The notes: a model not told the origin generated them from the sequence alone. A stretch of 64,000 nucleotides of DNA from Mycobacterium sp. IS-1496 (GCF_001499995.1 NZ_LQIU01000023.1:186001-250000); one strand, 5' to 3'; positions 8,379-20,027 are shown, counted from the first letter of the stretch. Made by a program: numbers and translations.

Positions 8379-9792
8379 CAGCAGCGCCAAGGTGCAGGCC
8401 GCCGAGATCCTCAGTGTGTCCGGCGGAACCGCATTCGCGGTCGCGGTCAGCTCCGATGTGGCCGTACACCAGGAGACCTGGGTGCGCGTCACCTTCGGGG
8501 TCGGCATGGTGGCGGCGTGGGCGGTGCTGCTGGCCGCGCAGAGATCGAGTGACCCGAAGATCTTGGGCCGCGGGTTCGAGGAGTTCAAACGCGTCCTGGT
8601 GGCCACCGGCAAGCTCCTCGGACTCGTCGCCGTGGTTCTGCTGGTCACCGGCAGCCCGCTGCCTCGCCAGACCCTGCTGATCGCGATCGCCACCGGACTC
8701 GGCGGATGTGTGGCGGCGCATCTGCTGAGCACCGTGGTGCTGGTGCGGCAGCGCACCCGGCCGCACGGACAACGCACCCGCCTGCTGCTGGTCGGCACCC
8801 GCGCCGAGGCGGACCGTGTCGCGGCGGCGGTCGCCAGCGATGCGCGAGCCGGCTACGAGGTGGTCGCGTTCCACGCGCTGGGCGTGCGGACCTCCCAATT
8901 GGTCGGCGCCGCAGGCGGATCCGTATGTGCGGACGGAGTCGACGAGCCTGCGGTCGACACTGCCGAGATCACGGACCTGGCCCGGGTGCGTCGAGCGCAA
9001 TCGGTGGTCATCACCTCAGCCGACCGATTGAGCGACGAGTGCCTGCGTGACCTGCGCTGGGCGCTGCACCCCTACGGTATCGACCTGATGGTGGTGCCGG
9101 GGGTGGCCGCGATCGCCCAGCCGAAGTTGAGTCTGGAACGCTTGAACGGACTTTCGCTGCTGCGGGTGGACGAGCCGGGCTACTCGTCGTTGTCCGCGCT
9201 GGGCAAGGCGCTGTTCGACCGGGTCCTGGCCTTCGTCCTCCTCGTGCTCGCCGCACCGCTGTTCGTCGTCGTCGCCGCGCTGATCAAACTGGAGGACGGC
9301 GGTCCGGTGTTCTACCGGCCCGCCCGCGTCGGCAGGCACGGAGAACCCTTCCGGATGTGGAAGTTCCGCTCGATGCACCCCGACGCCGACGCCCGCCTGG
9401 CCGAGGTGCGCGCACTGTCCGGCAAGTCCGACGACGCGTTCTACAAGTGGGCCCGCGACCCGCGGGTCACCCGGGTCGGTGGATGGCTCCGCCGCACCAG
9501 CCTCGACGAGCTGCCCCAACTCGTCAACGTCATCGTCGGCGAGATGAGCCTGATCGGGCCCCGGCCGATGGTCGACGGCGAAGGCGCCGAATTCCCCGGG
9601 TTCGTCCAGCGCCGGCTCCTGGTGAAACCGGGGATGACCGGCCTGTGGCAGGTGTCCGGTCGTTCGGACATCAGCGAACAGGACCGGGTCCGCCTCGACC
9701 TGTACTACGTGGAGAACTGGTCGATGGATCAGGACCTGCGGATCCTGGCCAGGACGGCGCTGACCGTCGCCCGCGGCCAGGGCGCCTATTGA
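8371..9792 (+). CDS. Polyprenyl glycosylphosphotransferase (exopolysaccharide initiating enzyme)
   Basis: A 473-residue protein with four N-terminal hydrophobic helices, a central CoA-binding-like domain ([15 protein letters not shown]) and a C-terminal bacterial sugar-transferase domain. That domain shows a hydrophobic anchor (about 285-305), [32 protein letters not shown] and GLWQVSGRS. These enzymes move a sugar-1-phosphate from UDP-sugar to undecaprenyl- or decaprenyl-phosphate, the first step of polysaccharide assembly. The ATG at 8371 lies inside the end of the oxidoreductase gene. A paralogue with the same layout is encoded at 14030-15520 on the other strand. Confidence 0.88.
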   Translation: MLDSSAKVQAAEILSVSGGTAFAVAVSSDVAVHQETWVRVTFGVGMVAAWAVLLAAQRSSDPKILGRGFEEFKRVLVATGKLLGLVAVVLLVTGSPLPRQTLLIAIATGLGGCVAAHLLSTVVLVRQRTRPHGQRTRLLLVGTRAEADRVAAAVASDARAGYEVVAFHALGVRTSQLVGAAGGSVCADGVDEPAVDTAEITDLARVRRAQSVVITSADRLSDECLRDLRWALHPYGIDLMVVPGVAAIAQPKLSLERLNGLSLLRVDEPGYSSLSALGKALFDRVLAFVLLVLAAPLFVVVAALIKLEDGGPVFYRPARVGRHGEPFRMWKFRSMHPDADARLAEVRALSGKSDDAFYKWARDPRVTRVGGWLRRTSLDELPQLVNVIVGEMSLIGPRPMVDGEGAEFPGFVQRRLLVKPGMTGLWQVSGRSDISEQDRVRLDLYYVENWSMDQDLRILARTALTVARGQGAY

Positions 9793-9802
9793 GCCGGCCG
9801 CG

Positions 9803-10969
9803 TCAGCGCAGCAGCGCGCGCGACATCACCACGCGCTGAATCTGATTCGTCCCCTCGTAGATCTGGGTGATCTTGGCGTCGCGCATCATCCGCTCGACCG
9901 GGAAATCGATCGTGTAGCCGGCGCCGCCGAACAGTTGCACCGCGTCGGTGGTGACCTCCATCGCCACGTCGGAGGCGAAGCACTTCGACGCCGCGGAGAT
10001 GAAGCCGAGATTGCCCTCACCACGTTCGGCGCGCGCCGCGGCCGAGTACACCATCAGCCGGGCGGCCTCCACCTTCATGGCCATGTCGGCGAGCATGAAC
10101 TGCACACCCTGGAAGTCGCTGATCGACGTGCCGAACTGCTTGCGGTCCTTGGTGTAGGCGATCGCCGCGTCCACCGCGCCCTGGGCGATGCCGACGGCCT
10201 GCGCACCGATGGTCGGGCGGGTGTGGTCGAGCGTCGCCAGCGCGGTCTTGAAGCCGGTGCCCGGCTCGCCGACGATCCGGTCACCCGGGATGCGGCAGTT
10301 CTCGAAGTACAACTCGGTGGTCGGCGAACCCTTGATGCCGAGCTTGCGCTCCTTCGGTCCGACGGTGAAACCCTCGTCGTCGATGTGCACCATGAACGCC
10401 GAGATGCCGTGGGCGCCCTTGTCGGGATCGGTCACCGCCATCACGGTGTACCAGGATGACTTGCCGCCGTTGGTGATCCAGGCCTTGGCGCCGTTGAGGA
10501 TCCAGTCGTCGCCGTCGGCCTTGGCCCGGGTGCGCATCGAGGCCGCATCGCTGCCTGCCTCCCGCTCGGAGAGCGCGTAGGACGCCAGCTGCCCGTTCAC
10601 GAGGTCCGGCAGCACCTTGTTCTTGAGCTCATCGGAGCCGCGCAGGATCAGGCCCATGGTGCCGAGCTTGTTGACCGCGGGGATCAGCGACGCCGACGCG
10701 TCGACACGCGCGACCTCTTCGATGACGATGCAGGCCGCTACGGAATCGGCGCCCTGTCCGCCGTACTCCTCGGGCACGTGTACGGCGTTGAATCCCGAGG
10801 CGTTGAGGGCGTCGAGAGCCTCTTGCGGGAACCGCATCTGCTCGTCGACATCCGCCGCGTACGGGGCGATCTCCTTCTCGGCGAGTGCGCGGATCGCCGC
10901 GCGCAACTCCTGGTGCTCCTCGGGCAATCCGAACACGTCGAAGGACGGGTTTCCGGTCCAACCAGCCAT
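9803..10969 (-). CDS. fadE25: Acyl-CoA dehydrogenase FadE25
   Basis: A 388-residue acyl-CoA dehydrogenase very similar to what I recall of M. tuberculosis FadE25 (Rv3274c). Visible features are the flavin-contact ALSEREAGSD and WITNGG segments, RDRKQFG-type KDRKQFG, QLFGGAGYT and the C-terminal IYEGTNQIQRVV with the catalytic-base position. It performs FAD-dependent alpha-beta dehydrogenation of acyl-CoA in beta-oxidation-like pathways. I chose the ATG at 10969 because AAGGAGG lies 6 nt before it and the product then begins like FadE25. It lies 39 nt downstream of purE and converges with the sugar transferase gene with a 10-nt gap. Confidence 0.93.
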   Translation of the reverse strand: MAGWTGNPSFDVFGLPEEHQELRAAIRALAEKEIAPYAADVDEQMRFPQEALDALNASGFNAVHVPEEYGGQGADSVAACIVIEEVARVDASASLIPAVNKLGTMGLILRGSDELKNKVLPDLVNGQLASYALSEREAGSDAASMRTRAKADGDDWILNGAKAWITNGGKSSWYTVMAVTDPDKGAHGISAFMVHIDDEGFTVGPKERKLGIKGSPTTELYFENCRIPGDRIVGEPGTGFKTALATLDHTRPTIGAQAVGIAQGAVDAAIAYTKDRKQFGTSISDFQGVQFMLADMAMKVEAARLMVYSAAARAERGEGNLGFISAASKCFASDVAMEVTTDAVQLFGGAGYTIDFPVERMMRDAKITQIYEGTNQIQRVVMSRALLR

Positions 10970-11008
10970 CGTGGCCTCCTTGCTACTCACCGGTAACTTT
11001 ACCTGCGG

Positions 11009-11521
11009 TCAGTCCGCACCGAGTAGCCGGTTCCGCAGGGCTTCATCCTTCTCGAGCACCATCTGTTCGAGGTCCGCCTGGAACCGGACCATGCGGGCGC
11101 GCAGCGCGGGGTCGGCCGATGCGAGGATCCGCACGGCCAGCAGACCGGCGTTGCGCGCGCCGCCGATCGACACCGTCGCCACCGGGACACCGGCAGGCAT
11201 CTGCACGATGGACAGCAGCGAGTCCAATCCGTCGAGGCGGGCCAGCGGCACCGGCACGCCGATCACCGGCAATGGCGTGGCCGCGGCCACCATGCCCGGC
11301 AGGTGAGCCGCGCCGCCGGCCCCGGCGATGACGACCTCGATGCCGCGGTCGGCGGCGGTGCGCGCGTAGTCGAGCATGCGACCGGGGGTGCGGTGCGCGG
11401 ACACCACACCGACCTCGAAGGCCACCTCGAACTCGGCGAGGGCCTCGGCGGCGTCGGCCATCACCGACCAGTCGCTGTCGCTGCCCATGATGACCCCGAC
11501 ACGTGGGGCGGGTGCGTTCAC
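11009..11521 (-). CDS. purE: N5-carboxyaminoimidazole ribonucleotide mutase PurE
   Basis: A 170-residue class I PurE, close to the family length of about 165-175. It has [10 protein letters not shown] at the N-terminus, SAHRTP (substrate phosphate and the catalytic His), [12 protein letters not shown] and GGARNAG. It converts N5-CAIR, made by PurK, to CAIR in purine synthesis. The GTG start at 11521 overlaps the purK stop as GTGA, so the two are translationally coupled. The downstream neighbour on the same strand is fadE25. Confidence 0.95.
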   Translation of the reverse strand: MNAPAPRVGVIMGSDSDWSVMADAAEALAEFEVAFEVGVVSAHRTPGRMLDYARTAADRGIEVVIAGAGGAAHLPGMVAAATPLPVIGVPVPLARLDGLDSLLSIVQMPAGVPVATVSIGGARNAGLLAVRILASADPALRARMVRFQADLEQMVLEKDEALRNRLLGAD

Positions 11522-12735
11522 CTCGAGAGTCCTTCCCTGACCTCGCCGTGCGGATCCCATCCGTCGGTCCACTCCGCGTGGGACAACCAGTGCGCCGCCC
11601 GCTCGGCCCGCTCACGCAGCATCCCCGGATCGTCCCCGGTGAGGTTGACGTGGCCGATCTTGCGGCCGGGGCGCTCCCCCTTGCCGTACAGGTGCACCTT
11701 GGCGTCCGGCATGCGGGCGAACAGGTGGTGCACGCGTTCGTCCATCGCCATCGCCGGAATCTGCGGCGCGCCGAGCACGTTGGCCATCACGGTGGCCGGG
11801 GCGAGTAACGCGGTGTCCCCGAGCGGATAGTCCAGCACCGCGCGGATGTGTTGTTCGAACTGGCCGGTGACCGCGCCGTCCATGCTCCAGTGCCCGGAGT
11901 TGTGCGGGCGCATCGCGAGTTCGTTGACCAGCAACCGGCCGTCGGCCGTCTCGAACAGTTCGACGGCGAGGACCCCGACCACGCCGAGTTCGGCGGCCAG
12001 CTTCAGCGCCAGTTGTTGGGCGCTCGAACCCAGTTCGTCGGACAGCTCCGGCGCCGGCGCCAGCACCACCACGCAGATGCCGTCGCGCTGCACGGTCTCG
12101 ACCACCGGCCAGGCCGCGCCCTGGCCGAACGGCGACCGGGCCACCAGGGCCGCGAGTTCGCGGCGCATCTCCACGCGTTCCTCGGCCAGGATCGGCACGC
12201 CGTCGGCGAGGTAGCGGGCGGCGACATCGCGGGCCTCGTCGGCATCGGCGGTCAGCACCACGCCGCGACCGTCGTATCCGCCGCGGACCGTCTTGAGCAC
12301 CACGGGTCCGCCGACCTCGGCGGAGAAGGCGACGACGTCGTCGACGGTGTCGACGGTGGTGTAGCGCGGAATCGGCGCTCCCATCGCCTCGAGACGCCTG
12401 CGCATCACCAGCTTGTCCTGGGCGTGCACCAGCGCCGTGGGCGGCGGCGCCACGTTCACCCCCTCGGCCACCAACGCCTCGAGGGCCTCGGTGGGGACGT
12501 GTTCGTGGTCGAAGGTCAGCACCGTCGCGCCGGCGGCCGCGCGCCGCAGCGCGTCGAGATCGGTGTGTGATCCGATCACCACGTCAGGGGTCACCTGGGC
12601 GGCCGGTTCCTGCGGACCGGTGGCGAGCACGCGCAGGCTCTGGCCCAGCGCGATCGCCGCCTGGTGGGTCATCCGGGCGAGTTGACCCCCGCCGATCATG
12701 GCCACCACTGGTGGCGAAGAGGTAGTACTCGGCAC
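11518..12735 (-). CDS. purK: N5-carboxyaminoimidazole ribonucleotide synthase PurK
   Basis: A 405-residue ATP-grasp enzyme. It begins with [18 protein letters not shown], the phosphate-binding N-domain, followed by LTFDHEHVP, the ATP-grasp [12 protein letters not shown] loop, and [19 protein letters not shown] with NSGHW near the end. It carboxylates AIR to N5-CAIR using ATP and bicarbonate. The GTG at 12735 was chosen over longer frames because conserved sequence starts a few residues later and upstream sequence is unlike the family. It is transcribed away from the GtrA-like gene and overlaps purE by 4 nt. Confidence 0.95.
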   Translation of the reverse strand: MPSTTSSPPVVAMIGGGQLARMTHQAAIALGQSLRVLATGPQEPAAQVTPDVVIGSHTDLDALRRAAAGATVLTFDHEHVPTEALEALVAEGVNVAPPPTALVHAQDKLVMRRRLEAMGAPIPRYTTVDTVDDVVAFSAEVGGPVVLKTVRGGYDGRGVVLTADADEARDVAARYLADGVPILAEERVEMRRELAALVARSPFGQGAAWPVVETVQRDGICVVVLAPAPELSDELGSSAQQLALKLAAELGVVGVLAVELFETADGRLLVNELAMRPHNSGHWSMDGAVTGQFEQHIRAVLDYPLGDTALLAPATVMANVLGAPQIPAMAMDERVHHLFARMPDAKVHLYGKGERPGRKIGHVNLTGDDPGMLRERAERAAHWLSHAEWTDGWDPHGEVREGLSR

Positions 12736-12826
12736 GCCGCCTATCGTGTCATGGCCGACGTGCCCACATTGACCAGGAGCGAAGCGGCGATACGACTGCG
12801 ATACGACAGGGGGCCCCTGTCTTCCG

Positions 12827-12832
12827 TAGACT
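12827..12832 (+). promoter_or_regulatory. Leaderless-type -10 hexamer of the GtrA-like gene
   Basis: TAGACT (TANNNT) ends 8 nt before the GTG at 12841. No Shine-Dalgarno sequence precedes that GTG, which fits a leaderless transcript. The start site is inferred. Confidence 0.4.
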
Positions 12833-12840
12833 TCTTCCTT

Positions 12841-13512
12841 GTGTCTTTCGCCGATGCGACGATCAAGCGGCTGCCGCGGCCCATCCGGCCGTACGCCGAG
12901 CAGCATCATGAGCTGATCAAGTTCGCGATCGTCGGCGCGACCACGTTCGTCATCGACTCGGTCATCTTCTTCACCCTCAAGCTGACGATCCTCGAGCCCA
13001 AGCCGGTGACGGCGAAGATCATCGCCGGGATCGTCGCCGTGATCGCCTCATACATCCTCAATCGCGAGTGGAGCTTCCGCGATCGCGGTGGACGTGAGCG
13101 ACATCACGAGGCGCTGTTGTTCTTCGGGTTCAGCGGTGTCGGCGTGCTGCTGAGCATGCTCCCGCTGTACTTCTCGAGCTACGTGTTGGGCCTGCGCGTG
13201 CCCGAGGTGTCGCTGACCATCGAGAACATCGCCGACTTCGTCTCCGCCTACATCCTGGGCAATCTCTTGCAGATGGCGTTCCGGTTCTGGGCCTTCCGGC
13301 GCTGGGTGTTCCCGGACGAGTTCGGCCGCAACCCGGACAAGGCGCTGGAGTCCACGTTCACCAGCGGCGGCATCGCCGAGGCGATGGAGGATGTCGCCGA
13401 ACACGCCAGCCGGACCGAGGGCACCGTCACCCCCTTGCGACGGTCCCGCAGGCGCACCCGGCCCGATCAGCTCGGTGACTCGTCGGACCCCAGGGTGTCG
13501 AAGACTTCGTGA
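12841..13512 (+). CDS. GtrA family membrane protein (Rv3277-like)
   Basis: A 223-residue protein with four predicted helices and the GtrA signature: ELIKFAIVGATTFVIDSVIF in helix 1, ILNREWSFRDR after helix 2 and FRFWAFRRWVFPDE at the end of helix 4. GtrA proteins are thought to flip polyprenyl-linked sugars; in mycobacteria related proteins act in arabinogalactan or lipoarabinomannan precursor export. The GTG at 12841 is preferred: the family similarity starts there and a TANNNT hexamer sits 8 nt upstream; an ATG at 12751 is the alternative. The last 46 nt overlap the PH-domain gene tail to tail. Confidence 0.83.
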   Translation: MSFADATIKRLPRPIRPYAEQHHELIKFAIVGATTFVIDSVIFFTLKLTILEPKPVTAKIIAGIVAVIASYILNREWSFRDRGGRERHHEALLFFGFSGVGVLLSMLPLYFSSYVLGLRVPEVSLTIENIADFVSAYILGNLLQMAFRFWAFRRWVFPDEFGRNPDKALESTFTSGGIAEAMEDVAEHASRTEGTVTPLRRSRRRTRPDQLGDSSDPRVSKTS

Positions 13513-13985
13513 TACAGCAGTGAGTGCACGTGTTCCACGCGAGGAATGTCGTGGAACTCGAGCGGGTCCTGCGCCGCTGACTCGATGACGAGCGTGCCGG
13601 TGCGCAGGATCCGGTCGAGCAGGCCGTGCCGGAACTCGACGCTGTTGATCCGCGCAAGCGGGATGTCGATACCGGCCCGGGTGACCAGGCCGTGCCGGAA
13701 CATCACCCGCCGGTCGGTGATGACGAAATGTGTGGTCCACCAGTTGAGGAACGGCCACAACGACAGCCAACCGACGAGCACCAGCCAGATCCCGCCGATG
13801 ACGAGGAAGATGACGTTCTTGGCGGAGGCGTCCCACGCGAGTGTGTTGACGTAACCGGCCACGAAGGCGGCGGCCGCGCTGGTGAACAGCAGCACCAGCA
13901 CCGCGCCGATCAACCGTTTCCAGTGCGGATGCCGGTGCAGGACCACCTGCTCGTCCCTGGCCAGCACGTTGTCCGGATAACCCAC
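13467..13985 (-). CDS. PH domain-containing membrane protein (Rv3278c-like)
   Basis: This 172-residue protein has a soluble N-terminus (LARDEQVVLHRHPHWKRL), two membrane helices at about 25-50 and 58-78, and a bacterial PH-like (YdbS/DUF304) domain containing FVITDRRVMFRHGLVTR and DIPLARINSV. Length and sequence match what I recall of M. tuberculosis Rv3278c. The biochemical role of the family is unknown; some members act in membrane or secretion stress. The GTG at 13985 gives the family N-terminus. It lies 44 nt downstream of the second sugar transferase gene on the same strand. Confidence 0.8.
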   Translation of the reverse strand: MGYPDNVLARDEQVVLHRHPHWKRLIGAVLVLLFTSAAAAFVAGYVNTLAWDASAKNVIFLVIGGIWLVLVGWLSLWPFLNWWTTHFVITDRRVMFRHGLVTRAGIDIPLARINSVEFRHGLLDRILRTGTLVIESAAQDPLEFHDIPRVEHVHSLLYHEVFDTLGSDESPS

Positions 13986-14029
13986 GGCAGCACTGTACTC
14001 AGGCGCGCGGGCGCGGCGGCGGTTTCGGC

Positions 14030-15520
14030 TCAGTAGGCGCCGGAATGGCGCAGCATCGCCTTGACGGTCTTGAACGCGATCTGCAGGTCCGAGATCATCG
14101 ACCAGTTCTCGACGTAGAAGAGATCGAGCCGGACGGAGTCCTCCCACGACAGGTCCGAACGTCCGCTGACCTGCCACAGACCGGTGATCCCCGGCCGGAC
14201 CAGCAGCCGGCGCTTGACGTGGTCGTCGTAGGTCTTGACCTCGCTGGCCAGTGGCGGTCGCGGGCCGACCACACTCATGTCGCGCTTGAGCACGTTGATG
14301 AACTGCGGCAGCTCGTCGATGCTGTACTTGCGCAGCAACCGGCCGAGCGGGGTGACCCGGGGGTCCTCGCGGATCTTGAACAGGACTCCGCCGTCGCTCT
14401 CGTTCAGCGCGGCCAGCTGGGGCAGCATCGTGTCGGCGCCCTGGACCATGGTGCGGAATTTGATCATCTCGAACGGCCGGCCGTCGAGGCCGATGCGCTC
14501 GGAGCGGTAGAAGACCGGGCCCCGGCTGGTCAGTTTGACCGCGATAGCGACCGCGATCAGAACCGGCGCACCGAGCAGCAGGACGGCGCCGGCGAAGACC
14601 ATGTCGAACAGCCGCTTCTGAAAACGCTTCGCGCCGTTGTACTGCGGCTTCTCCACGTGGATCAGCGGAAGCCCGGCCACCGGCCGCATGGTCAGACGGG
14701 GACCGGCGACGTCGACGACCCCGGGGGCGACGAGCAGGTCGATGTCGAGCTTCTCCAGCTCCCAGGACAGGTTGCGCATCCCGCGGCCGTCGAGCCGTTC
14801 GGTGGCGGTCACGGCGACGGCGTGGCTCTTGGTGGCGGTGACGGCGCCGACGACGTTCGTCTCGTCACCGAATGTCGGGATGGAGCCGACGCCGGGCACC
14901 TCGAGCTCGGATTTGGCGAACCCGCTGGGGACGCATGCGCCGACGACCAGGTACTCCGACTTCGTCTCGCGGGCAAGCGATTTGGTGAGGTCGCGAATGA
15001 CGTGCGGGTTGCCGACCACGAGCAGCCGGGTGATGCACCGACCGTACTTCTCCCGCACCGAGGCGACGACGCGGCGGGCGATCCACCGGAAGAGGATCAG
15101 CGCCACCAGGCCGACCGGCAGCGCGATCATCAGGTAGCCGCGGGCGATGTTGAGCTTGAACAGCATCGAGACGATCGCCACACCGCCGAAGACCGCGAGG
15201 GTGGCCAGCCACACCCGCCGGTACTCCTCGGCGCCCGAACCGATCACCCGGGGGGAACGGGCCCGGTTGATCGACATCGCCAGCATCCACGCGACGGCGA
15301 TGATGACCGACAGGATCGAGTACGCGAAGTTCGGGTAGGTGTTGGTCTCGCCGGGCAGGCTCCCGAAACGAAGCCACTGAGCGGCGCCGACAGCGAGGGC
15401 GACGGCAGTGAAATCCAGCACGACCAGACGGCGGGCGTAGCCACGCTGCCAGAGCGGCACCCGCCCCGGCTCGGCTACCACCTTTGCTGTCAGATCAAGA
15501 TCGTCATTCACCGCGGTCAT
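14030..15520 (-). CDS. Polyprenyl glycosylphosphotransferase (second copy)
   Basis: A 496-residue enzyme with the same domain order as the product of 8371-9792: four N-terminal helices, a CoA-binding-like domain (RLLVVGNPHVIRDL), then a C-terminal sugar-transferase domain with FEMIKFRTM, RKYSIDELPQFINV, MSVVGPRPPL and GLWQVSGRS. Both proteins end in GAY. It should start assembly of a lipid-linked polysaccharide by sugar-phosphate transfer. The ATG at 15520 follows a GGGGGG stretch. A 509-nt non-coding region separates it from divergent accD5. Two initiating enzymes so close together suggest two different polymers or division of labour. Confidence 0.88.
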   Translation of the reverse strand: MTAVNDDLDLTAKVVAEPGRVPLWQRGYARRLVVLDFTAVALAVGAAQWLRFGSLPGETNTYPNFAYSILSVIIAVAWMLAMSINRARSPRVIGSGAEEYRRVWLATLAVFGGVAIVSMLFKLNIARGYLMIALPVGLVALILFRWIARRVVASVREKYGRCITRLLVVGNPHVIRDLTKSLARETKSEYLVVGACVPSGFAKSELEVPGVGSIPTFGDETNVVGAVTATKSHAVAVTATERLDGRGMRNLSWELEKLDIDLLVAPGVVDVAGPRLTMRPVAGLPLIHVEKPQYNGAKRFQKRLFDMVFAGAVLLLGAPVLIAVAIAVKLTSRGPVFYRSERIGLDGRPFEMIKFRTMVQGADTMLPQLAALNESDGGVLFKIREDPRVTPLGRLLRKYSIDELPQFINVLKRDMSVVGPRPPLASEVKTYDDHVKRRLLVRPGITGLWQVSGRSDLSWEDSVRLDLFYVENWSMISDLQIAFKTVKAMLRHSGAY

Positions 15521-17667
<2,147 letters not shown>

Positions 17668-17702
17668 ATCTCAGCTGCAGTCGCGCCAGAGGAGCAACCC
17701 AC

Positions 17703-17981
17703 ATGTCGCAGGACACCGACATCACCGAGGTCAGCGATCACCGCCAGCTGACCATCGACCTACCCCCCGCCGCCGATCCCCACATTCACATCCTCAAGGG
17801 GAAGCCGTCCGACGAGGAGATCGCCGCGCTGGCCGCCGTGCTCGCCGGCGCCGGTGGCGGGCACGCCGAACCGGGCCCGCAGGAGTTCAACCCGTGGGGT
17901 CATCCGGTGGACAAGTTGCGCTACGACGTGACGAGCTGGCAGCGGGTGACGCTGCTGGAGCGCACCCACATGCGGCGCTGA
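17703..17981 (+). CDS. accE5: Acyl-CoA carboxylase epsilon subunit AccE5
   Basis: A 92-residue protein: a variable, acidic N-terminus, then [20 protein letters not shown], the conserved actinobacterial epsilon-subunit segment, and a C-terminal [20 protein letters not shown] region. Epsilon subunits bind AccD5 and stimulate the carboxylase. AGAGGAG lies about 8 nt before the ATG. It follows accD5 by 35 nt. Its TGA stop shares its A with the ATG of the repeat-encoded micro-ORF, so the end of the gene is embedded in the tandem repeat described separately. Confidence 0.93.
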   Translation: MSQDTDITEVSDHRQLTIDLPPAADPHIHILKGKPSDEEIAALAAVLAGAGGGHAEPGPQEFNPWGHPVDKLRYDVTSWQRVTLLERTHMRR

Positions 17982-18045
17982 TGAGCGCTTGCGCGAAGAA
18001 CACGGGCGCTGATGAGCGCTTGCGCGAAGAACATGCGGCGCTGAT
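17969..18045 (+). repeat. Tandem direct repeat, ~31-32 nt unit, about 2.5 copies
   Basis: Units begin at 17969 (CATGCGGCGCTGATG...), 18001 (CACGGGCGCTGATG...) and 18032 (partial, CATGCGGCGCTGAT). The first two units share the 20-mer GATGAGCGCTTGCGCGAAGA exactly. The array runs from the last codons of accE5 almost to the maf start. The same 20-mer occurs on the minus strand at the junction near 34377-34396, so it is a dispersed element. Copy number elsewhere in the genome cannot be seen from here. Confidence 0.85.
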
Positions 18046-18049
18046 TTGA
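17981..18049 (+). CDS. Candidate 22-aa micro-ORF bridging accE5 and maf
   Basis: The ATG at 17981 shares its first base with the accE5 stop, and the TGA at 18047-18049 overlaps the TTG start of maf as TTGA. The peptide begins [18 protein letters not shown]. It could let ribosomes pass from accE5 to maf, or it may be a by-product of the repeat insertion. No ribosome-binding site of its own is visible. An equivalent micro-ORF, also starting MSACAK, sits at 34359-34394. Confidence 0.25.
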   Translation: MSACAKNTGADERLREEHAALI

Positions 18050-18675
18050 CGCGAGTCGTCCTCGGATCGGCCTCCACGGGCCGGCTGAAGGTGCTGCGCC
18101 AGGCCGGTATCGACCCGCTCGTCGTGGTCTCCGGGGTCGACGAGGACGCGATCGTCGCGGCCCTGGGCGCGGCGGCCCCGGCCGGCCAGGTGGTGTGCGC
18201 GCTGGCCGCGGCCAAGGCCGCCAGCGTCGTGGACGCCCTGTCTGCCGATGTCGCGGAAGACTGTGTGGTCCTCGGGTGCGACTCGATGCTGATGCTGGAC
18301 GGACGCCTGACGGGCAAACCCGGCACGGCGGCCGCCGCGCGGGCACAGTGGCAGCTGATGGCCGGGCGCAGCGGCGAGCTCTACACCGGCCACTGCGTCG
18401 TCCGGGTCCGCGACGGTGTCGCCGAGCGACGCGAACACGAGGCGTCCGCCACCACCGTCCGGTTCGGCACCCCGTCTCCCGCGGATCTGGACGCGTACCT
18501 CGACAGTGGCGAACCGCTCGGCGTCGCAGGCGCTTTCACGCTCGACGGACTCGGCGGCTGGTTCCTCGACGGCGTCGACGGCGACCCGTCGAACGTGATC
18601 GGGCTGAGCCTTCCGCTCGTGCGCCGCATGCTGGAGCGCATCGACCTGTCGGTCGCGCAGTTGTGGACGCACTGA
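18046..18675 (+). CDS. maf: Maf family nucleotide pyrophosphatase
   Basis: A 209-residue Maf/HAM1-like protein. It starts [18 protein letters not shown], the family GSASPRR-like phosphate loop, and contains [36 protein letters not shown] and [10 protein letters not shown], all at family positions. Maf proteins hydrolyse non-canonical nucleoside triphosphates and are linked to septum formation. The TTG start at 18046 is supported by alignment to Rv3282, whose recalled N-terminus is MTRLVLGSAS. It overlaps the stop of the micro-ORF upstream. It lies in the accD5-accE5-maf-sseA order conserved in mycobacteria. Confidence 0.92.
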   Translation: MTRVVLGSASTGRLKVLRQAGIDPLVVVSGVDEDAIVAALGAAAPAGQVVCALAAAKAASVVDALSADVAEDCVVLGCDSMLMLDGRLTGKPGTAAAARAQWQLMAGRSGELYTGHCVVRVRDGVAERREHEASATTVRFGTPSPADLDAYLDSGEPLGVAGAFTLDGLGGWFLDGVDGDPSNVIGLSLPLVRRMLERIDLSVAQLWTH

Positions 18676-18704
18676 CCACGGCCGCAGCGCAACCCGGTCG
18701 GCGG

Positions 18705-18710
18705 TAGGCT
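18705..18710 (+). promoter_or_regulatory. Leaderless-type -10 hexamer of sseA
   Basis: TAGGCT (TANNNT) lies 7 nt before the sseA GTG at 18718, and no Shine-Dalgarno sequence is present, so a leaderless transcript is expected. The same hexamer precedes birA. Confidence 0.5.
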
Positions 18711-18717
18711 CGATTCC

Positions 18718-19614
18718 GTGCCGCTGCCACCTGATCCCAGCCCCAAGCTCGCCGACTACGCCCACCCGGAACGGCTGGTCACCGCCGACTGGCTGGCCAG
18801 CAACCTCGGGCGCCCGGGCCTGGCCATCGTGGAGTCCGACGAGGACGTCCTGCTCTACGACACCGGTCACATCCCCGGTGCGGTGAAGGTCGACTGGCAT
18901 GTGGATCTCAACGATCCGAACGTCCGCGACTACATCGACGGCGAGCAGTTCGCCGCGCTGATGGACCGCAAGGGCATCAGCCGCGACGACACCGTGGTCA
19001 TCTACGGGGACAAGAGCAACTGGTGGGCGGCCTACGCGCTGTGGGTGTTCACGTTGTTCGGGCATCCCGACGTTCGACTGCTCGACGGCGGTCGGGACCT
19101 GTGGATCTCCGACGGTCGCGACACGACCCTCGACGTGCCGTCCAAGCAGACGAGCGGGTACCCAGTAGTCGAACGTGACGACGCCCCGATCCGCGCCTAC
19201 CGCGCCGACGTGCTGGCGATCCTGGGTGAGCAGCCGCTGATCGACGTCCGCTCACCCGCCGAGTACACCGGCGAGCGCACCCACATGCCCGACTACCCGG
19301 AAGAGGGTGCGCTGCGTGGCGGGCACATCCCGACCGCCCGGTCGATCCCGTGGAGCAAGGCCGCCCGCGACAACGGCCAGTTCCGCCCGCGCGCCGAACT
19401 GGAGGAGCTCTACGGCTTCCTGACCCCCGACGACGAGACCGTCGTCTACTGCCGCATCGGGGAACGCTCGAGCCACACCTGGTTCGTGCTCACCCACCTC
19501 CTCGGCCTGCCCGGGGTGCGCAATTACGACGGCTCGTGGACCGAATGGGGCAACGCGGTGCGCGTGCCCGTGGCGGTCGGCCCCGATCCGGGCGAGGCCC
19601 CCGCGTCGTCATGA
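18718..19614 (+). CDS. sseA: Thiosulfate sulfurtransferase SseA (rhodanese)
   Basis: A 298-residue protein with two rhodanese domains. The N-terminal domain is non-catalytic in form ([34 protein letters not shown]); the C-terminal one has [24 protein letters not shown] and the catalytic loop [15 protein letters not shown] with the active cysteine. It matches what I recall of M. tuberculosis SseA (Rv3283). It should transfer sulfane sulfur from thiosulfate or 3-mercaptopyruvate to cyanide or thiols. Its stop overlaps the start of the SufE-like gene as ATGA, suggesting the pair act together in sulfur transfer. Confidence 0.94.
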   Translation: MPLPPDPSPKLADYAHPERLVTADWLASNLGRPGLAIVESDEDVLLYDTGHIPGAVKVDWHVDLNDPNVRDYIDGEQFAALMDRKGISRDDTVVIYGDKSNWWAAYALWVFTLFGHPDVRLLDGGRDLWISDGRDTTLDVPSKQTSGYPVVERDDAPIRAYRADVLAILGEQPLIDVRSPAEYTGERTHMPDYPEEGALRGGHIPTARSIPWSKAARDNGQFRPRAELEELYGFLTPDDETVVYCRIGERSSHTWFVLTHLLGLPGVRNYDGSWTEWGNAVRVPVAVGPDPGEAPASS

Positions 19615-20027
19615 CGATGCCCGCTCCGCTCGCCGAGGTCGTCTCCGAGTTCCAGGAAGTGCAGGGGCAGGACAAGCTCCGGCTGCTGCTGGAGTTCGCC
19701 GACGACCTGCCCACGCTGCCCTCCGAACTCGAAGAGGCGGCGATGGAACCGGTGCCCGAATGCCAGTCGCCGCTCTTCCTGCACGTCGACGCCGCCGACC
19801 GCGACCGCGTCCGGCTGTACTTCAGCGCGCCGGCGGAGGCGCCGACCACGCGGGGTTTCGCGGCCATCCTGGCGACCGGGCTCGACGAGCAGCCGGCCGA
19901 CGACATCCTCGGCGTGCCCGACGACTTCTACAGCGAACTCGGCCTGGCGGCGCTGATCAGCCCGCTGCGGTTGCGGGGGATGTCGGCGATGCTGACGCGG
20001 ATCAAACGCCGGCTGCGGGACGGCTGA
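19611..20027 (+). CDS. SufE-like sulfur acceptor protein
   Basis: A 138-residue SufE-family protein: [20 protein letters not shown], then [15 protein letters not shown] with the conserved acceptor cysteine, and C-terminal [14 protein letters not shown]. SufE proteins accept persulfide sulfur from a desulfurase or rhodanese for Fe-S cluster or other sulfur pathways. The ATG overlaps the sseA stop by 4 nt, so the two are co-translated; SseA is the likely sulfur donor or a functional partner. It corresponds to Rv3284 in M. tuberculosis. Confidence 0.9.
   Translation: MTMPAPLAEVVSEFQEVQGQDKLRLLLEFADDLPTLPSELEEAAMEPVPECQSPLFLHVDAADRDRVRLYFSAPAEAPTTRGFAAILATGLDEQPADDILGVPDDFYSELGLAALISPLRLRGMSAMLTRIKRRLRDG

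Noticed and set aside
6651..8798. 715-codon open frame on the minus strand across the GT2 and oxidoreductase genes
   Set aside because: Opposite strand of two clearly conserved genes; composition is Arg/Gly/Gln-rich with no recognisable domain.
12751..13512. Longer form of the GtrA-like gene from the ATG at 12751
   Set aside because: The added 30 residues are not like the family and the hexamer TAGACT fits the GTG at 12841 better.
17969..18045. Tandem repeat as a CRISPR array
   Set aside because: Only about 2.5 units, no unique spacers of regular length and no cas genes.
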